NCBI GenBank assembly: GCA_039698035.1
Contig: JBDKSW010000002.1
Location: 73,986-137,985, forward strand
DNA: 64,000 nucleotides
Origin: JAJFUI01 sp039698035
GTDB taxonomy: Bacteria > Planctomycetota > Planctomycetia > Pirellulales > Thermoguttaceae
Direction of reading: 5' to 3'
The notes below the pieces were generated by a model. The model searched no databases and was not told the origin of the DNA. It worked only from the letters and a program-made list of their open reading frames with translations. Positions within the stretch are counted from its first letter, which is position 1; each line of letters begins with the position of its first letter. A program made the translations under genes and the position numbers. This document shows positions 1 to 8,999 of the stretch, in pieces.

Positions 1-1018
1 AACGGATGATTTGCAGCGCCCGGGCGACCCCAAACCGAACCCGCCCTGGAGACTCGGCCTCGGCCACGCCATCGGTGAAGAAGGTCATGAGCTCGCCGGG
101 CTGAAGGGTAATCGACGAGGCCGCCGGCACGACCGTGTCCGGCCGGACGCCCAGCGGGAGGCTCGTGCTGTCGAGAATCGTGACATCGACGCCCGCGTGC
201 AGCAGATAGCCTCGCTGGCCCGCGCTGGCGTACACCATCGACCGGTCGCGGGGATCGAGCCGAGCCATGGCCAACGTGACGAAGTGGCAATCGCCGGCGT
301 CGGCCGCCAGGAGCCGGTTCGCGCGGGTGAGGATTTCGCCGACGTCGCCGTGGATTTGGGACAACGTGCGCAGGCAGGCTCGGGTCTCGGACATCAACAG
401 GGCCGGTCCCATGCCGTGGCTGCTTACGTCGCCCAGCACGATGCCGAGGCAACCGTCGAGCATGGGGATGTAATCGTAGTAGTCGCCGGCCGTCGCTTTG
501 GCCGGAAACAGGGCGCCGGCGATCTCAAAGCCTGGCAGCCGCGGCGGTTGGCCCGGATAAAGTCGCTGCTGGATTTCGCCGGCCGCTCGAAACTCCTCGG
601 ACGTGTCTCGCAGCTCGTCTTCGGCCCGATGCCGCCGGCCGCGCTCGATGGCATAGCGTATGGAACGGACAAGCACCTCGTCATTCAGTTGCCCCTTGAC
701 GATGTAATCCTGAGCGCCCGTCTGCACGGCTTTGACCGCGCTGGATTGATCGTTGTAGCCGGACAGGATGACGATGGGCACCTCGCCCGCATGGGCGTGC
801 ATGGCGAAGAACGTCTCGAGCCCCTGGCTGTCAGGCAAGCTGAGGTCCAGCAGAATCACGTCGAACGCCGTCTCGGAGCAGCGCTCGATGGCCGCCGAAA
901 GCAGCTCGACTTGGACCAGGTCGAATGGCTCGTCCCAGCGGTCGCCCAACAGGTTGCGCATGATCCAGACATCGTCCGGGTCATCCTCGACCAGCAGGAT
1001 TTTGATGCGTCGTTGCAC
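1..1018 (-). CDS. Response regulator with PP2C/SpoIIE-type phosphatase output domain (3' end beyond window)
   Basis: The frame starts with GTG at 1018 and runs off the left edge, giving 339 visible codons. Residues 1-120 form a receiver domain: acidic pocket EDDPDD at 11-16, phospho-acceptor Asp58 in VILLDLSLPD, and a late VKGQL lysine. The rest is a PP2C/SpoIIE-like serine phosphatase domain, with AGDYYDY, GDVSSHGMGPALLM and FFTDGVAEA matching its metal-binding motifs. Family knowledge suggests it dephosphorylates a partner such as an anti-sigma antagonist when the receiver is phosphorylated; no such partner lies in the window. It sits 105 bp downstream of the histidine kinase on the same strand, so the pair is probably a two-component system. 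The start is inferred from the receiver N-terminus (QRRIKILLVEDDP). Confidence 0.88.
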   Translation of the reverse strand, partial: MQRRIKILLVEDDPDDVWIMRNLLGDRWDEPFDLVQVELLSAAIERCSETAFDVILLDLSLPDSQGLETFFAMHAHAGEVPIVILSGYNDQSSAVKAVQTGAQDYIVKGQLNDEVLVRSIRYAIERGRRHRAEDELRDTSEEFRAAGEIQQRLYPGQPPRLPGFEIAGALFPAKATAGDYYDYIPMLDGCLGIVLGDVSSHGMGPALLMSETRACLRTLSQIHGDVGEILTRANRLLAADAGDCHFVTLAMARLDPRDRSMVYASAGQRGYLLHAGVDVTILDSTSLPLGVRPDTVVPAASSITLQPGELMTFFTDGVAEAESPGRVRFGVARALQIIR

Positions 1019-1123
1019 GGTTCTTACCGTCCGGCACGCCGAGCGTGCCGCCCTTCGGAAGTTAGTCTGATGTTGCTCGTCTGTTTTCTTGGAGGGCGAC
1101 AGGTCCGCCCGAAACAAACTCGG

Positions 1124-2698
1124 TCAATTCTCACTGGTTGATGCGCCCTGCGTTCCTTGCACCGCCGGCAGCACGATCTCGAATCTGGCCCCGTGGCCCG
1201 GCGTTCCGTGGGCCGCAATGCGACCGCCGTGCCGCTCGACGATCTTGCGACACAGGGCCAGGCCGATCCCGACGCCTTCAAACACGTCGCGGGGATGCAG
1301 CCGCTGGAAAACGCCGAAAATTCGCTCTTGGTGCCGTTGTTCGAAGCCGATGCCGTTGTCCTCGACGATGATTTTGCACTGTTCGGCCGTCGCCGGCGTG
1401 CCGGACTCGCGTTGCCGGCGTCCGTGGACGAATCGGCCTTCGACCTTCACGACCGGCGGCTCCTCCGGCCGGTGGAATTTCAGACCGTTGCCGATGAGGT
1501 TCTGCAACAACTGCCGCATCTGAAGCGGGTCGGCCTGAATCGTCGGCAAGTGGCCCAGCTCGACGCGACCGCCAACCCGTTCGATTTGCATTTCCAGATC
1601 GGAGAGCACTTCGCGTGCGATCTCGGCCAAATCGACGGCCACGAAGCGTTGGCCTTGCGTCGTGACGCGCGAGAGCGACAGCAGCCCGTCGATGAGTCCT
1701 TGCATTCGAGCGGCCGCGCCCATGACACGCTGGAGACAGTCCAGCCCGGCTTCGTCAAGCCGATCGCGGCAATTGCCTTCCAACCGATCGCAGAACGCGA
1801 GGATTTTTCGCAACGGTTCCTGAAGGTCGTGCGAGACCACGTAGGCGAACATTTCGAGTTCGCGGTTGGACCGCTCGAGCTCGGCGGCGTACCGGGCCTG
1901 CGCTTGCTCGGCCTTCTTTCGCCGGCTAATGTCGCGGATGAAGAAGGTCAGGACCGGCACGCCTTGTTCCTGGTTCAGCGTCATGGCCATCTCGGCGTCG
2001 AACGCCTCGCCGCCGCGGCGGACAGCCGACACCTCGACGCGGCGTCCCAGCAGCGAGCCCTCGCCGGCGTCAAGATAGCGGTCGATGCGATCTTGCTGGC
2101 CCGCGCTGATGCCCGGCGGAAAAAGAACCTCGGACGGCTTGGTTCCGAGCACTTGCTCGCGTGGATGTCCAAAGGTCTGCTCGGCCGCCTTGTTGAACTC
2201 GGTGATAATGCCCTTGTGGTCGATCGTGATGATCGGATCGAGCGACGATTCGAGAATGGCCCGTTTGCGGGCCTCGGTTTCGGCCAGCGACCGTTCGAGA
2301 CGAGACTGCCGGTCAACCAGACGGTGCCAAAACATCAAGCACGATGGGCAACCCGGGTTGCTCGGCTTCAGACGGAACAGCTTGGTTTCGACTTCGATCA
2401 GTTCGCCGGATCGAAGATTGCGGAGCGTGCTCCGACCTTCCCAAGAATGCATCCGGTTGACCGCTGGCACGGCCACGTCGCGCAATTCGGCCCACGACTC
2501 CTCGGTATAGAGATCGCGGAGCGGCACTTCTGGAACGGAACAGCCGTCGCCCAACCCGACCAGACGTTGCCCGGCGCTGTTCACATAGAACGGCTCGCCA
2601 TGCGTGGTGGCTAGGCAAACGAAATCCGTGGATGTCTCGGCCAAGACACGCCCGAGCGTGTCCGGGCCGGCGTCTGGAAAATCTGGCCGCTCACCCAT
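1124..2698 (-). CDS. PAS-domain sensor histidine kinase (phytochrome-like kinase core)
   Basis: The protein has 524 residues and no membrane segment, so it is a cytosolic sensor. A PAS-like region covers about 20-125 and a second PAS domain about 140-260 (PIITIDHKGIITEFNKAAEQ, ending in FIRDISRRKKAE). The HisKA box FAYVVSHDLQEPL places the phospho-acceptor at His290. The HATPase part carries an N-box (LLQNLIGNGLKFH), DNGIGF and GVGIGLALCRKI. The HDLQEPLRKI form of the H-box is typical of kinases annotated as phytochrome-like, but no chromophore GAF domain is present. The response regulator follows 105 bp downstream. The signal is unknown; a CPSC motif near 117-120 in the first PAS region could bind metal or sense redox, which is inference only. 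Confidence 0.92.
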   Translation of the reverse strand: MGERPDFPDAGPDTLGRVLAETSTDFVCLATTHGEPFYVNSAGQRLVGLGDGCSVPEVPLRDLYTEESWAELRDVAVPAVNRMHSWEGRSTLRNLRSGELIEVETKLFRLKPSNPGCPSCLMFWHRLVDRQSRLERSLAETEARKRAILESSLDPIITIDHKGIITEFNKAAEQTFGHPREQVLGTKPSEVLFPPGISAGQQDRIDRYLDAGEGSLLGRRVEVSAVRRGGEAFDAEMAMTLNQEQGVPVLTFFIRDISRRKKAEQAQARYAAELERSNRELEMFAYVVSHDLQEPLRKILAFCDRLEGNCRDRLDEAGLDCLQRVMGAAARMQGLIDGLLSLSRVTTQGQRFVAVDLAEIAREVLSDLEMQIERVGGRVELGHLPTIQADPLQMRQLLQNLIGNGLKFHRPEEPPVVKVEGRFVHGRRQRESGTPATAEQCKIIVEDNGIGFEQRHQERIFGVFQRLHPRDVFEGVGIGLALCRKIVERHGGRIAAHGTPGHGARFEIVLPAVQGTQGASTSEN

Positions 2699-2878
2699 GA
2701 CGCCGATAGCCTCCCAAATCGATACGGACCCAAGGCTAAACGATACCTGCTGAACTGTAGCAGAAAAGCGTCGTTGCGACCAGTGCGGGCCTGCCTGTGG
2801 CCCTTACCGTCGGCGTTGCGAGGGCGTACACTGGAGCGGTCGAAACGCTTTTTGCAGCCAGCCTCGCCGCCAACAGTG

Positions 2879-5335
2879 ATGACCAGTTTGCCGTTGCCGC
2901 CGTTCGCCTCGCGCCGCTTGGCCATCACCGTGCGCGGCGTGGTGCAAGGCGTCGGATTCCGGCCGTTCCTCAGTAACGCCGCCCGATCTCGGGGACTTTG
3001 CGGGTGGGTCCGCAACGAGGCGTCCACGGTCCAGATCGAAGTGCAGGGGGACGCGACCGCGGTCGAGGGGTTTGTCGAGGCTTTGCGCCACGAGCATCCC
3101 CCCCAGGCGTGTCTCGAAGCGATCGAGGTCGTCGAACTTCCCACGCTGCTGGAAGGCGAAGGACCGCGGACCTTTGAGATTCGTCCGAGCGAAGGCCGCT
3201 CGGCCCCGGGCCCGACGATCCCGGCCGACCTGGCCACGTGTCCCGAGTGTCTTGCCGAGCTGTTCGACCCCGCGCAGCGACGCTATCGCTATCCGTTCAC
3301 CAACTGCACGAACTGCGGCCCGCGATGGTCGATCATCGAGCGGCTGCCGTATGATCGGCCGCGGACTTCGATGGCTTCGTTCCCAATGTGCGACGCCTGT
3401 CGGGCCGAGTATGAAAACCCGGCCGACCGTCGGTTCCACGCCCAGCCGGTTGCCTGTCCACGATGCGGCCCGACGCTTCAGTTGCTCGACCGGCGGGGCC
3501 ACGAGTTGGCCACGGGCGAGGCGGCCCTGGCGGCGGCCGTTGCGGGGCTGGCGGCCAGTCAGATCGTCGCCCTCAAGGGCCTCGGCGGCTTCCAGTTGCT
3601 GGCCGACGCCACGGCGGCCGATCCGGTGGCCCGGCTGCGCGAGCGAAAACATCGGCCCGATCGGCCGTTCGCGGTCATGCTGCCGTCGCTGGACGCGGTT
3701 CGCCTCTGCTGCGACGTTTCGAGCGAGGAGGCAAGGATGCTCACCTCGCACCAGGCACCCATCGTGCTGTTGCACCGCTTGGCGACATCCGGCGCGTCGC
3801 CTTGCATCGTCGCCGGCGTTGCGCCAGGAAACCCCAATCTCGGCGTGATGCTCCCCTACACGCCGTTGCATCACCTATTGATGGCGGATCTGCGCCGGCC
3901 AGTGGTCTGCACCAGCGGAAACCTGTCGGAAGAGCCGATGGTCACGGACACCCTGGACGCCGTTGAGCGATTGGGCCCGATCGCGGACCTGATTTTGACG
4001 CACAATCGGCCCATCGTCCGTCCGGTGGACGACTCGATCGTTCGCATCGGCGTCGAGGGACCGCAGATGCTCCGCCGCGCTCGGGGGTTCGCACCGCTGC
4101 CCATCCGATTGCACGGCACGCTGAATGATCAAACCGTCTTGGCCGTGGGCGGGCATCTGAAAAACACGGTCGCTCTGGCGCTCGGTGCGAGACGCGGAAA
4201 GCGGAGGGGCCGACATCTTCCGCCGCGTGAAGGAACCGAGGCGGCCGTCATCCTCAGCGCCCACATCGGCGACTTGGACAGCGTGCCGAGCGTTTCGGTT
4301 TTCCGGAGGGCGATCGACGACTTGGTCGGGTTCTTTGATGTGCGGCCGGACGCGGTCGCGTGCGATCTGCACCCAGACTATGCCTCGACAGGCCGGGCGG
4401 AGGAACTCTCCGCGAAGTGGGGCGTGCCGCTGGTTCGCGTGCAACATCATCACGCCCACGTCGCGGCGTGCATGGCCGAGCATGGGCTGACGGGGCCCGT
4501 CCTCGGGTTTTCGTGGGACGGAACCGGCTATGGCCCCGACGGAACGATTTGGGGCGGCGAGGCGCTCGTCTGTCAGGCGGCCGGCTATCGTCGCGTGGCC
4601 CATCTGCGGCCGTTCGCACTGCCTGGCGGCGATCGAGCCGTCCGTCAGCCGCGTCGCTCGGCGTTGGGCGCGCTGTTCGAGATGCTTGGCCCGAAGGCGG
4701 CCGAGCCGCTCGCATCCCTGTTTCGCGCGAACGAGCTGCCGCCGCTGCTCTCGATGTTGCAGCGACGCCTTCACTCGCCACGGACCAGCAGCATGGGCCG
4801 GCTGTTCGACGCCGTGGCTGCGTTGTGCGGATTTGCGCCAGTCATCAGCTTCGAAGGCCAAGCGGCCATGGCTCTTGAGTACCCGGCCGATGCGACGGAA
4901 ACAGCCTCCTATCCATTGACGCTTTCCGTGTGCCATTGCGGTGCGGAATCGTCGGCTGAAGTGCCATCGGGTGTGAAGCCGCCGGGCGGCCATACGGTGC
5001 TCGATTGGAGGCCGACGCTCCGCGTCATCCTTGCGGACCGGGCCGCTGGGGTGCCGGTCGGGCGGATCAGCGCGCGCTTTCACAACACGTTGGCCGACAT
5101 GGCGTTGGCCGTGGCCCAGTCGCTGCCCGAGCGGCTCCCGGTAGCTCTTGTCGGTGGCTGTTTCCAGAACGTGTTGCTTGCGGATCGCGTTCGGTCGCGT
5201 CTGTCCGATGGCGGCTTTCAGGTGTATACTAACCATCGGACGCCGCCCGGTGACGGGGGCATCTCGCTGGGGCAAATTTTCGTCGCCCTTCACGGCGCGG
5301 TTGTCGCGGACGAGCAACGTCGCAACGACCGCTAA
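2879..5335 (+). CDS. hypF: [NiFe]-hydrogenase maturation carbamoyltransferase HypF
   Basis: HypF converts carbamoyl phosphate into the carbamoyl group that HypE turns into the cyanide ligand of [NiFe]-hydrogenase. I chose ATG 2879 (818 residues) because the acylphosphatase domain begins just after it, with GVVQGVGFR at 20-28; an open frame extends up to TTG 2774. Four Cys pairs at about 121, 142, 171 and 193 (CPEC, CTNC, CDAC, CPRC) form the two zinc fingers. A YrdC-like domain (ALKGLGGF) covers about 210-390. The C-terminal Kae1-like domain has HHHAHVAAC near 523 and FSWDGTGYGPDG. An Arg-rich insert at about 430-455 sits before the AHIGDL motif, and the protein is longer than the usual 750 or so residues. 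hypC starts 31 bp downstream. The hydrogenase itself and hypA, hypB and hypE are not in the window. Confidence 0.95.
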   Translation: MTSLPLPPFASRRLAITVRGVVQGVGFRPFLSNAARSRGLCGWVRNEASTVQIEVQGDATAVEGFVEALRHEHPPQACLEAIEVVELPTLLEGEGPRTFEIRPSEGRSAPGPTIPADLATCPECLAELFDPAQRRYRYPFTNCTNCGPRWSIIERLPYDRPRTSMASFPMCDACRAEYENPADRRFHAQPVACPRCGPTLQLLDRRGHELATGEAALAAAVAGLAASQIVALKGLGGFQLLADATAADPVARLRERKHRPDRPFAVMLPSLDAVRLCCDVSSEEARMLTSHQAPIVLLHRLATSGASPCIVAGVAPGNPNLGVMLPYTPLHHLLMADLRRPVVCTSGNLSEEPMVTDTLDAVERLGPIADLILTHNRPIVRPVDDSIVRIGVEGPQMLRRARGFAPLPIRLHGTLNDQTVLAVGGHLKNTVALALGARRGKRRGRHLPPREGTEAAVILSAHIGDLDSVPSVSVFRRAIDDLVGFFDVRPDAVACDLHPDYASTGRAEELSAKWGVPLVRVQHHHAHVAACMAEHGLTGPVLGFSWDGTGYGPDGTIWGGEALVCQAAGYRRVAHLRPFALPGGDRAVRQPRRSALGALFEMLGPKAAEPLASLFRANELPPLLSMLQRRLHSPRTSSMGRLFDAVAALCGFAPVISFEGQAAMALEYPADATETASYPLTLSVCHCGAESSAEVPSGVKPPGGHTVLDWRPTLRVILADRAAGVPVGRISARFHNTLADMALAVAQSLPERLPVALVGGCFQNVLLADRVRSRLSDGGFQVYTNHRTPPGDGGISLGQIFVALHGAVVADEQRRNDR

Positions 5336-5366
5336 CGGGGCGTCGTCGAGCCGAGAAAGCTGACCG

Positions 5367-5666
5367 ATGTGCTTGGGTATTCCCGCCAAATTGGTTGAAG
5401 TGCATTGCGAGGCCGACCCGCCGATGGGCCGAGTCGATTTCGGTGGCATTCTCAAGGACGTTTGTTTGGCCTTCACGCCCGAGGCCCAGGTCGGCGACTA
5501 CGTCCTGGTCCATGTCGGATTTGCCATCAGTCGTCTCGACGAGGCCGAGGCCCAGGAAACGTTCGAGCTGCTGGCTGAGATCGAACGCGAGGATGCGGAT
5601 ATTGCCGAGTCACAGTCACGTGCAGGACTTCGCGGAGCCCCAAGCTCCAAGCCCTCTAAGCCCTGA
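5367..5666 (+). CDS. hypC: Hydrogenase maturation chaperone HypC
   Basis: This 99-residue protein begins MCLGIPAKLVE, the HypC/HybG signature, with the essential Cys2 directly after the initiator Met. Family members bind HypD and the hydrogenase large-subunit precursor and carry the Fe(CN)2CO unit. The body VGDYVLVHVGFAISRLDEAEA is canonical. The C-terminal 20 or so residues are a low-complexity Ser/Pro/Lys tail beyond the usual 80-90 residue length. It is the middle gene of hypF-hypC-hypD, with short gaps on both sides. Confidence 0.95.
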   Translation: MCLGIPAKLVEVHCEADPPMGRVDFGGILKDVCLAFTPEAQVGDYVLVHVGFAISRLDEAEAQETFELLAEIEREDADIAESQSRAGLRGAPSSKPSKP

Positions 5667-5676
5667 GCGCCCCTCC

Positions 5677-6771
5677 TTGAAATATCTCGACGAATATCGC
5701 GACGCAGAGGCCGTTCGCCGGTTGGCCGGGGCGATCCGTGCGACCACCGTGCGGCCGTGGTGCATCATGGAGGTGTGCGGCGGCCAAACGCACTCGCTCA
5801 TTCGCTTCGGCTTGGACAGCATGTTGCCGCCAGAGATCACGCTGATCCACGGGCCGGGCTGCCCGGTCTGCGTGACGCCGATCGAGATCATCGACCGAGC
5901 CGTGGCCGTCGCCGGCCGGCCGGAAGTCACCTTTTGTTCGTTCGGCGACATGTTGCGTGTGCCGGGCACCGAAAAAGACCTGCTTACCGTGAAGTCCGAG
6001 GGCGGGGACGTGCGGGTCGTCTATTCGCCAATGGACGCCGTCGCGCTGGCCCAAAAGCTCCCCGACCGGCAGGTCGTGTTCTTCGCCGTCGGTTTCGAGA
6101 CGACGGCCCCGGCCAACGCCATGGCGGTCGTGCAGGCGGCCAAGCTCGGACTGCAAAACTTCTCCGTTCTGGTCTCCCATGTCTTGGTGCCGCCGGCCAT
6201 GCGAGCCGTGCTCGACTCACCGGCCAACCGGGTCCAAGGTTTTTTGGCTGCCGGCCACGTCTGCGCCATCACGGGCATCGCACCGTATCGGCCAATTGCC
6301 GAGAAGTATCGGGTGCCCATCGTCGTGACCGGCTTTGAACCGGTCGACATCATGCAGGGCCTCTTGATGTGCGTGCGGCAACTCGAACAGGGCCGCCACG
6401 AGGTCGAGAACCAGTACGCTCGGAGCGTTCGGCCCGAGGGCAACGTCGCGGCCCTGCGGCGGCTTGCCGACGTTTTCCAGGTTGTGCCGCGAAAATGGCG
6501 CGGCATGGGCGAGATTCCAGAAAGCGGCTTGGGGCTTTCGGACAAGTACCGATCGCTCGACGCCTCGCTGCGGTTCGAGGTGGCCCAGATCAAGGCCCAC
6601 GAGCCGGCCGAGTGCATCGCCGGCGAGATCCTCCAGGGGCACAAAAAGCCGTACGACTGTCCGGCGTTTGGCCTGCACTGCACGCCCGACCGACCGCTCG
6701 GCGCTCCGATGGTCTCGTCCGAAGGCGCGTGCGCGGCGTACTACCGCTATCGGCGGCACAATGCGAGCTGA
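5677..6771 (+). CDS. hypD: Hydrogenase maturation iron-sulfur protein HypD
   Basis: HypD is the [4Fe-4S] scaffold on which HypC and HypE assemble the Fe(CN)2CO cofactor. TTG at 5677 gives LKYLDEYRD, which fits the usual HypD N-terminus M-K-Y-x-D-E-x-R-D and makes 364 residues, close to the family length. A longer open frame from 5395 only overlaps hypC. Conserved motifs are CGGQTH near 33, GPGCPVC at about 59-65, a GFETTAPA block and the C-terminal Cys residues in FGLHCTP and GACAAYYRY. The start lies 10 bp after the hypC stop without an obvious SD site, so translational coupling is likely. The gene ends 22 bp from the convergent STN-domain gene. Confidence 0.94.
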   Translation: MKYLDEYRDAEAVRRLAGAIRATTVRPWCIMEVCGGQTHSLIRFGLDSMLPPEITLIHGPGCPVCVTPIEIIDRAVAVAGRPEVTFCSFGDMLRVPGTEKDLLTVKSEGGDVRVVYSPMDAVALAQKLPDRQVVFFAVGFETTAPANAMAVVQAAKLGLQNFSVLVSHVLVPPAMRAVLDSPANRVQGFLAAGHVCAITGIAPYRPIAEKYRVPIVVTGFEPVDIMQGLLMCVRQLEQGRHEVENQYARSVRPEGNVAALRRLADVFQVVPRKWRGMGEIPESGLGLSDKYRSLDASLRFEVAQIKAHEPAECIAGEILQGHKKPYDCPAFGLHCTPDRPLGAPMVSSEGACAAYYRYRRHNAS

Positions 6772-6793
6772 AGATTCTCGCTGCCGCCCTTCG

Positions 6794-8647
6794 CTACTTC
6801 TTATCCCGCGAAGTCAGCAATTGCTCGATGGCTCGCTGGGTTGGCTGTGACTGAAGGACGATCAGACACCGCGACGGCGCGTCGTAATGGATTTCGGCCT
6901 GGCCGCCCACGTCGCTCCACGATGAAGGCGCGACGCGGCTCTTGAGCCGTTCGGCCAGCCGCTCGGGCGACACATGGCGGTCGATCCACGATTTGATCGG
7001 ATAGAACTCCAGTTCGAGCCGCTCGTCGAGTGACTCGGGCGTGGTCACCTGGATGGCGTTGACGCCCACTGTTCGATAGCACAGCCCGAGCGGTTCGAGC
7101 AATGCGGCAAGCGCTTGCCCAAACGGTCGGCTCTGGACCGTGAGCGACGCTTCGACGCGATCGGAAGTCTCCGCGGCGGCCATCGCGGCATGATCGACCA
7201 GGATGACACTGTCGGTTGCGCCGGCCAAGAATTCCAGGATGGCAGCCAGCGGCGCCGGGTTGTGAAAATTGACGCTCACGGGCCGCTCGATCAGTTGCCG
7301 GGCTTGGTCCGTCCGCGTCTCCAGCGTGAACCGATCGGCCCGATCATGACTTCGCAGGGGCTTCTGCCGGGCGTTGCGAAGCCGTTCGCAAAAAACGAGG
7401 ACTTGCCGATGCACGTCGCCAGTCTGGGTGACCATGAGAGCGCCGCCATCGACTTCGACCCGGCCGCGACCGCCAACCTGCTGCCACGACTCGGGCGCCA
7501 CGAGCTTGGCAACGGTTGCCGCCAGCTCGGCCATGGCTGCCTTGTCGTCGCCCGCAAGGTCCGAAACCGTGTAGCGAACGGTTCGCAACGCCTCGCGATA
7601 TTCGGCCGGCCAGGTGACAAGCACTTGCCCGCCATCGGTCACGACAGCCAAGCCGCGTTGTGCGGCGGCGGCCGCCAGCGCACGGCCGACCGTCGTCGTG
7701 CCCAGTTGCAGCGTGATCGGGTCCTGGGGCGTCACGTCGAACTGCCACATGGCGTCGGGGTTGAGCGTCACGGGCACGGTGCTCGCCGCGGCGAGCATCT
7801 CGATCGCATCGGACAAGCGGATGTCCTTGAAGTCGATGGCCGTCAGGGGGTCTTCCAGCCGGGCGGCAACGTCCACCGGCGTGGGCGCCAGCCGTTTCAC
7901 CTCGGCAGGGCGGCGATTCTTCGTCGTCGCCGATTCATCCGCCGCCGGCAGCGGATCCGGTTCCACCGGCTTCACATCCTTGGTACGCGTCAGTTCGGTT
8001 GTCGGCGCCGTGGCGTCGTGGGCCTTGCCGCCCGGAGCTGCCGCCTTTGCGGGCGACTTGCCTGCCTGAGCGTCAGCGGCCGCCTTGGCATTCGACGAGC
8101 GTGGCGGCTGGGTCGTCGGTGTTTGGCTTGCACTTTTGCCCGCGACCGGCGGCGATGGCTTGGGTTGGTCGACGGGCCGGGTTGCGGAAGAGTCGCTCTT
8201 GGGCGTGGCGACCGTGGCCGGCGATTTTGCCCTTGCCGCGACGGACGGCGAATTGCCTGAGTCCGTTCGCAACCACGCGAGTGCCATCACGACCGCCGCG
8301 ATGGCGGCCACGCCGGTGGCAAAGCCCACCCAAAGCGAAGGACTGGAAAGCAATCCTCGCGTGGGAACCAGTTCGAGCGCGTGGACGTCGGTGGCGACTC
8401 GGTCGAGCGGGGGCGGGCCAATCGTCGCCTCCGCCGACGGCGTTACATCGCTGGGGGCCCCGGCTGGCTTCCATCCTTCCGGCGGGACGACCCGGACCAT
8501 GCTTTCGCATCGCGGGCATTCCAAAATGGCCCCGATGGCCGCCTCGGAACGGACCACGAGCCTTGCACGACAGGTGGTGCAGGTAATGGAAAAAATCGCC
8601 TTTTCCACAGTTCCGTTCGCCTTGCCAGCAAAAGACTCGCCAACCAC
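6794..8647 (-). CDS. Zinc-ribbon, single-span membrane protein with two STN-like domains (function unknown)
   Basis: The protein has 617 residues from GTG 8647; a second in-frame GTG at 8608 would give 604. Residues about 20-50 hold CTTC and CPRC, a rubredoxin-type zinc ribbon. One membrane span follows near 105-125 (VGFATGVAAIAAVVMALAW), then a long Ala/Pro/Lys/Ser-rich linker to about 265. Two segments then resemble the short STN domain of secretins and TonB receptors: about 270-350 (DIRLSDAIEMLAAASTVPV) and about 445-545 (PLAAILEFLAGATDSVILVD). The topology suggests a cytoplasmic zinc ribbon and periplasmic STN repeats. No secretin beta-domain is present, so this is not a pore. It is probably a planctomycete family with an envelope role; the function is not known to me. 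Confidence 0.75.
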   Translation of the reverse strand: MVGESFAGKANGTVEKAIFSITCTTCRARLVVRSEAAIGAILECPRCESMVRVVPPEGWKPAGAPSDVTPSAEATIGPPPLDRVATDVHALELVPTRGLLSSPSLWVGFATGVAAIAAVVMALAWLRTDSGNSPSVAARAKSPATVATPKSDSSATRPVDQPKPSPPVAGKSASQTPTTQPPRSSNAKAAADAQAGKSPAKAAAPGGKAHDATAPTTELTRTKDVKPVEPDPLPAADESATTKNRRPAEVKRLAPTPVDVAARLEDPLTAIDFKDIRLSDAIEMLAAASTVPVTLNPDAMWQFDVTPQDPITLQLGTTTVGRALAAAAAQRGLAVVTDGGQVLVTWPAEYREALRTVRYTVSDLAGDDKAAMAELAATVAKLVAPESWQQVGGRGRVEVDGGALMVTQTGDVHRQVLVFCERLRNARQKPLRSHDRADRFTLETRTDQARQLIERPVSVNFHNPAPLAAILEFLAGATDSVILVDHAAMAAAETSDRVEASLTVQSRPFGQALAALLEPLGLCYRTVGVNAIQVTTPESLDERLELEFYPIKSWIDRHVSPERLAERLKSRVAPSSWSDVGGQAEIHYDAPSRCLIVLQSQPTQRAIEQLLTSRDKK

Positions 8648-8999
8648 TCGGCCTCGCGCCTAGCCCTCACTATTGTACGCCATCCACGGGCAGATGTCAT
8701 CCGAATGAAACCAGGCGGCTGCCCGTCCGACGTTCTCATGGGATGGCTGTTTTTTGGGGGCGATAACGAAAACTTCCGCGACCAACGACAACATCGGCAT
8801 TCGGGGCGCGCGGTGTCTTGACAATTCCACGGCCGTGCGGAGAATGTCGCTATAGTCATCAAAGGCTTTGGGGGGCGGCGACTGAAGGGAATGTACAGTC
8901 GGCGGCGAAGCGTCGCGGCCTGGACGGCCCCCCCAAGGCTTTTGTCTTTCTCGGTCCCCCTTCTGTCATGCGAGCGGCGCTCCTCTGGTTGCCCGACCG
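8648..8999. other. Intergenic region between divergent genes, with a candidate structured RNA
   Basis: These 352 bp separate the leftward STN protein from the rightward folK fusion. No convincing ORF is present. The right half contains TTGACA (8818-8823), TATAGT (8851-8856; 27 bp apart, so not one standard promoter) and a multi-branched inverted-repeat structure at 8861-8942, described separately. The left half holds nothing I can name. Confidence 0.6.
8861..8950 (+). ncRNA. Candidate structured RNA or leader upstream of folK (multi-branch fold)
   Basis: An outer helix pairs 8861-8876 with 8927-8942 (14 of 16 positions, including a run of G against a run of C). Inside it, 8879-8884 pairs with 8896-8901 (six pairs, 11-base loop) and 8902-8907 pairs with 8911-8916 (six pairs, one G-U, 3-base loop). 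TATAGT lies 5 bp before the outer helix, and a T-rich stretch (8940-8950) follows it. It may be an independent small RNA ending in a terminator-like tail, or a leader of the folK fusion. High GC makes chance folding easy, so confidence is low. It does not match a riboswitch class I know. Confidence 0.3.

Noticed and set aside
11..1141. 376-codon open frame on the plus strand
   Set aside because: It is the antisense shadow of the response regulator; the protein has no family-like motif, while the minus strand encodes clear receiver and PP2C domains.
1157..2614. 485-codon open frame on the plus strand
   Set aside because: Antisense to the PAS histidine kinase, caused by high GC; composition is Arg/His-rich without a domain.
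5395..5676. Upstream extension of the hypD frame
   Set aside because: It overlaps hypC in another frame and lacks homology; TTG 5677 gives the canonical HypD N-terminus.
8818..8856. TTGACA and TATAGT as one promoter
   Set aside because: The spacer is 27 bp; a standard sigma-70 spacer is 16-19 bp. They are noted separately.
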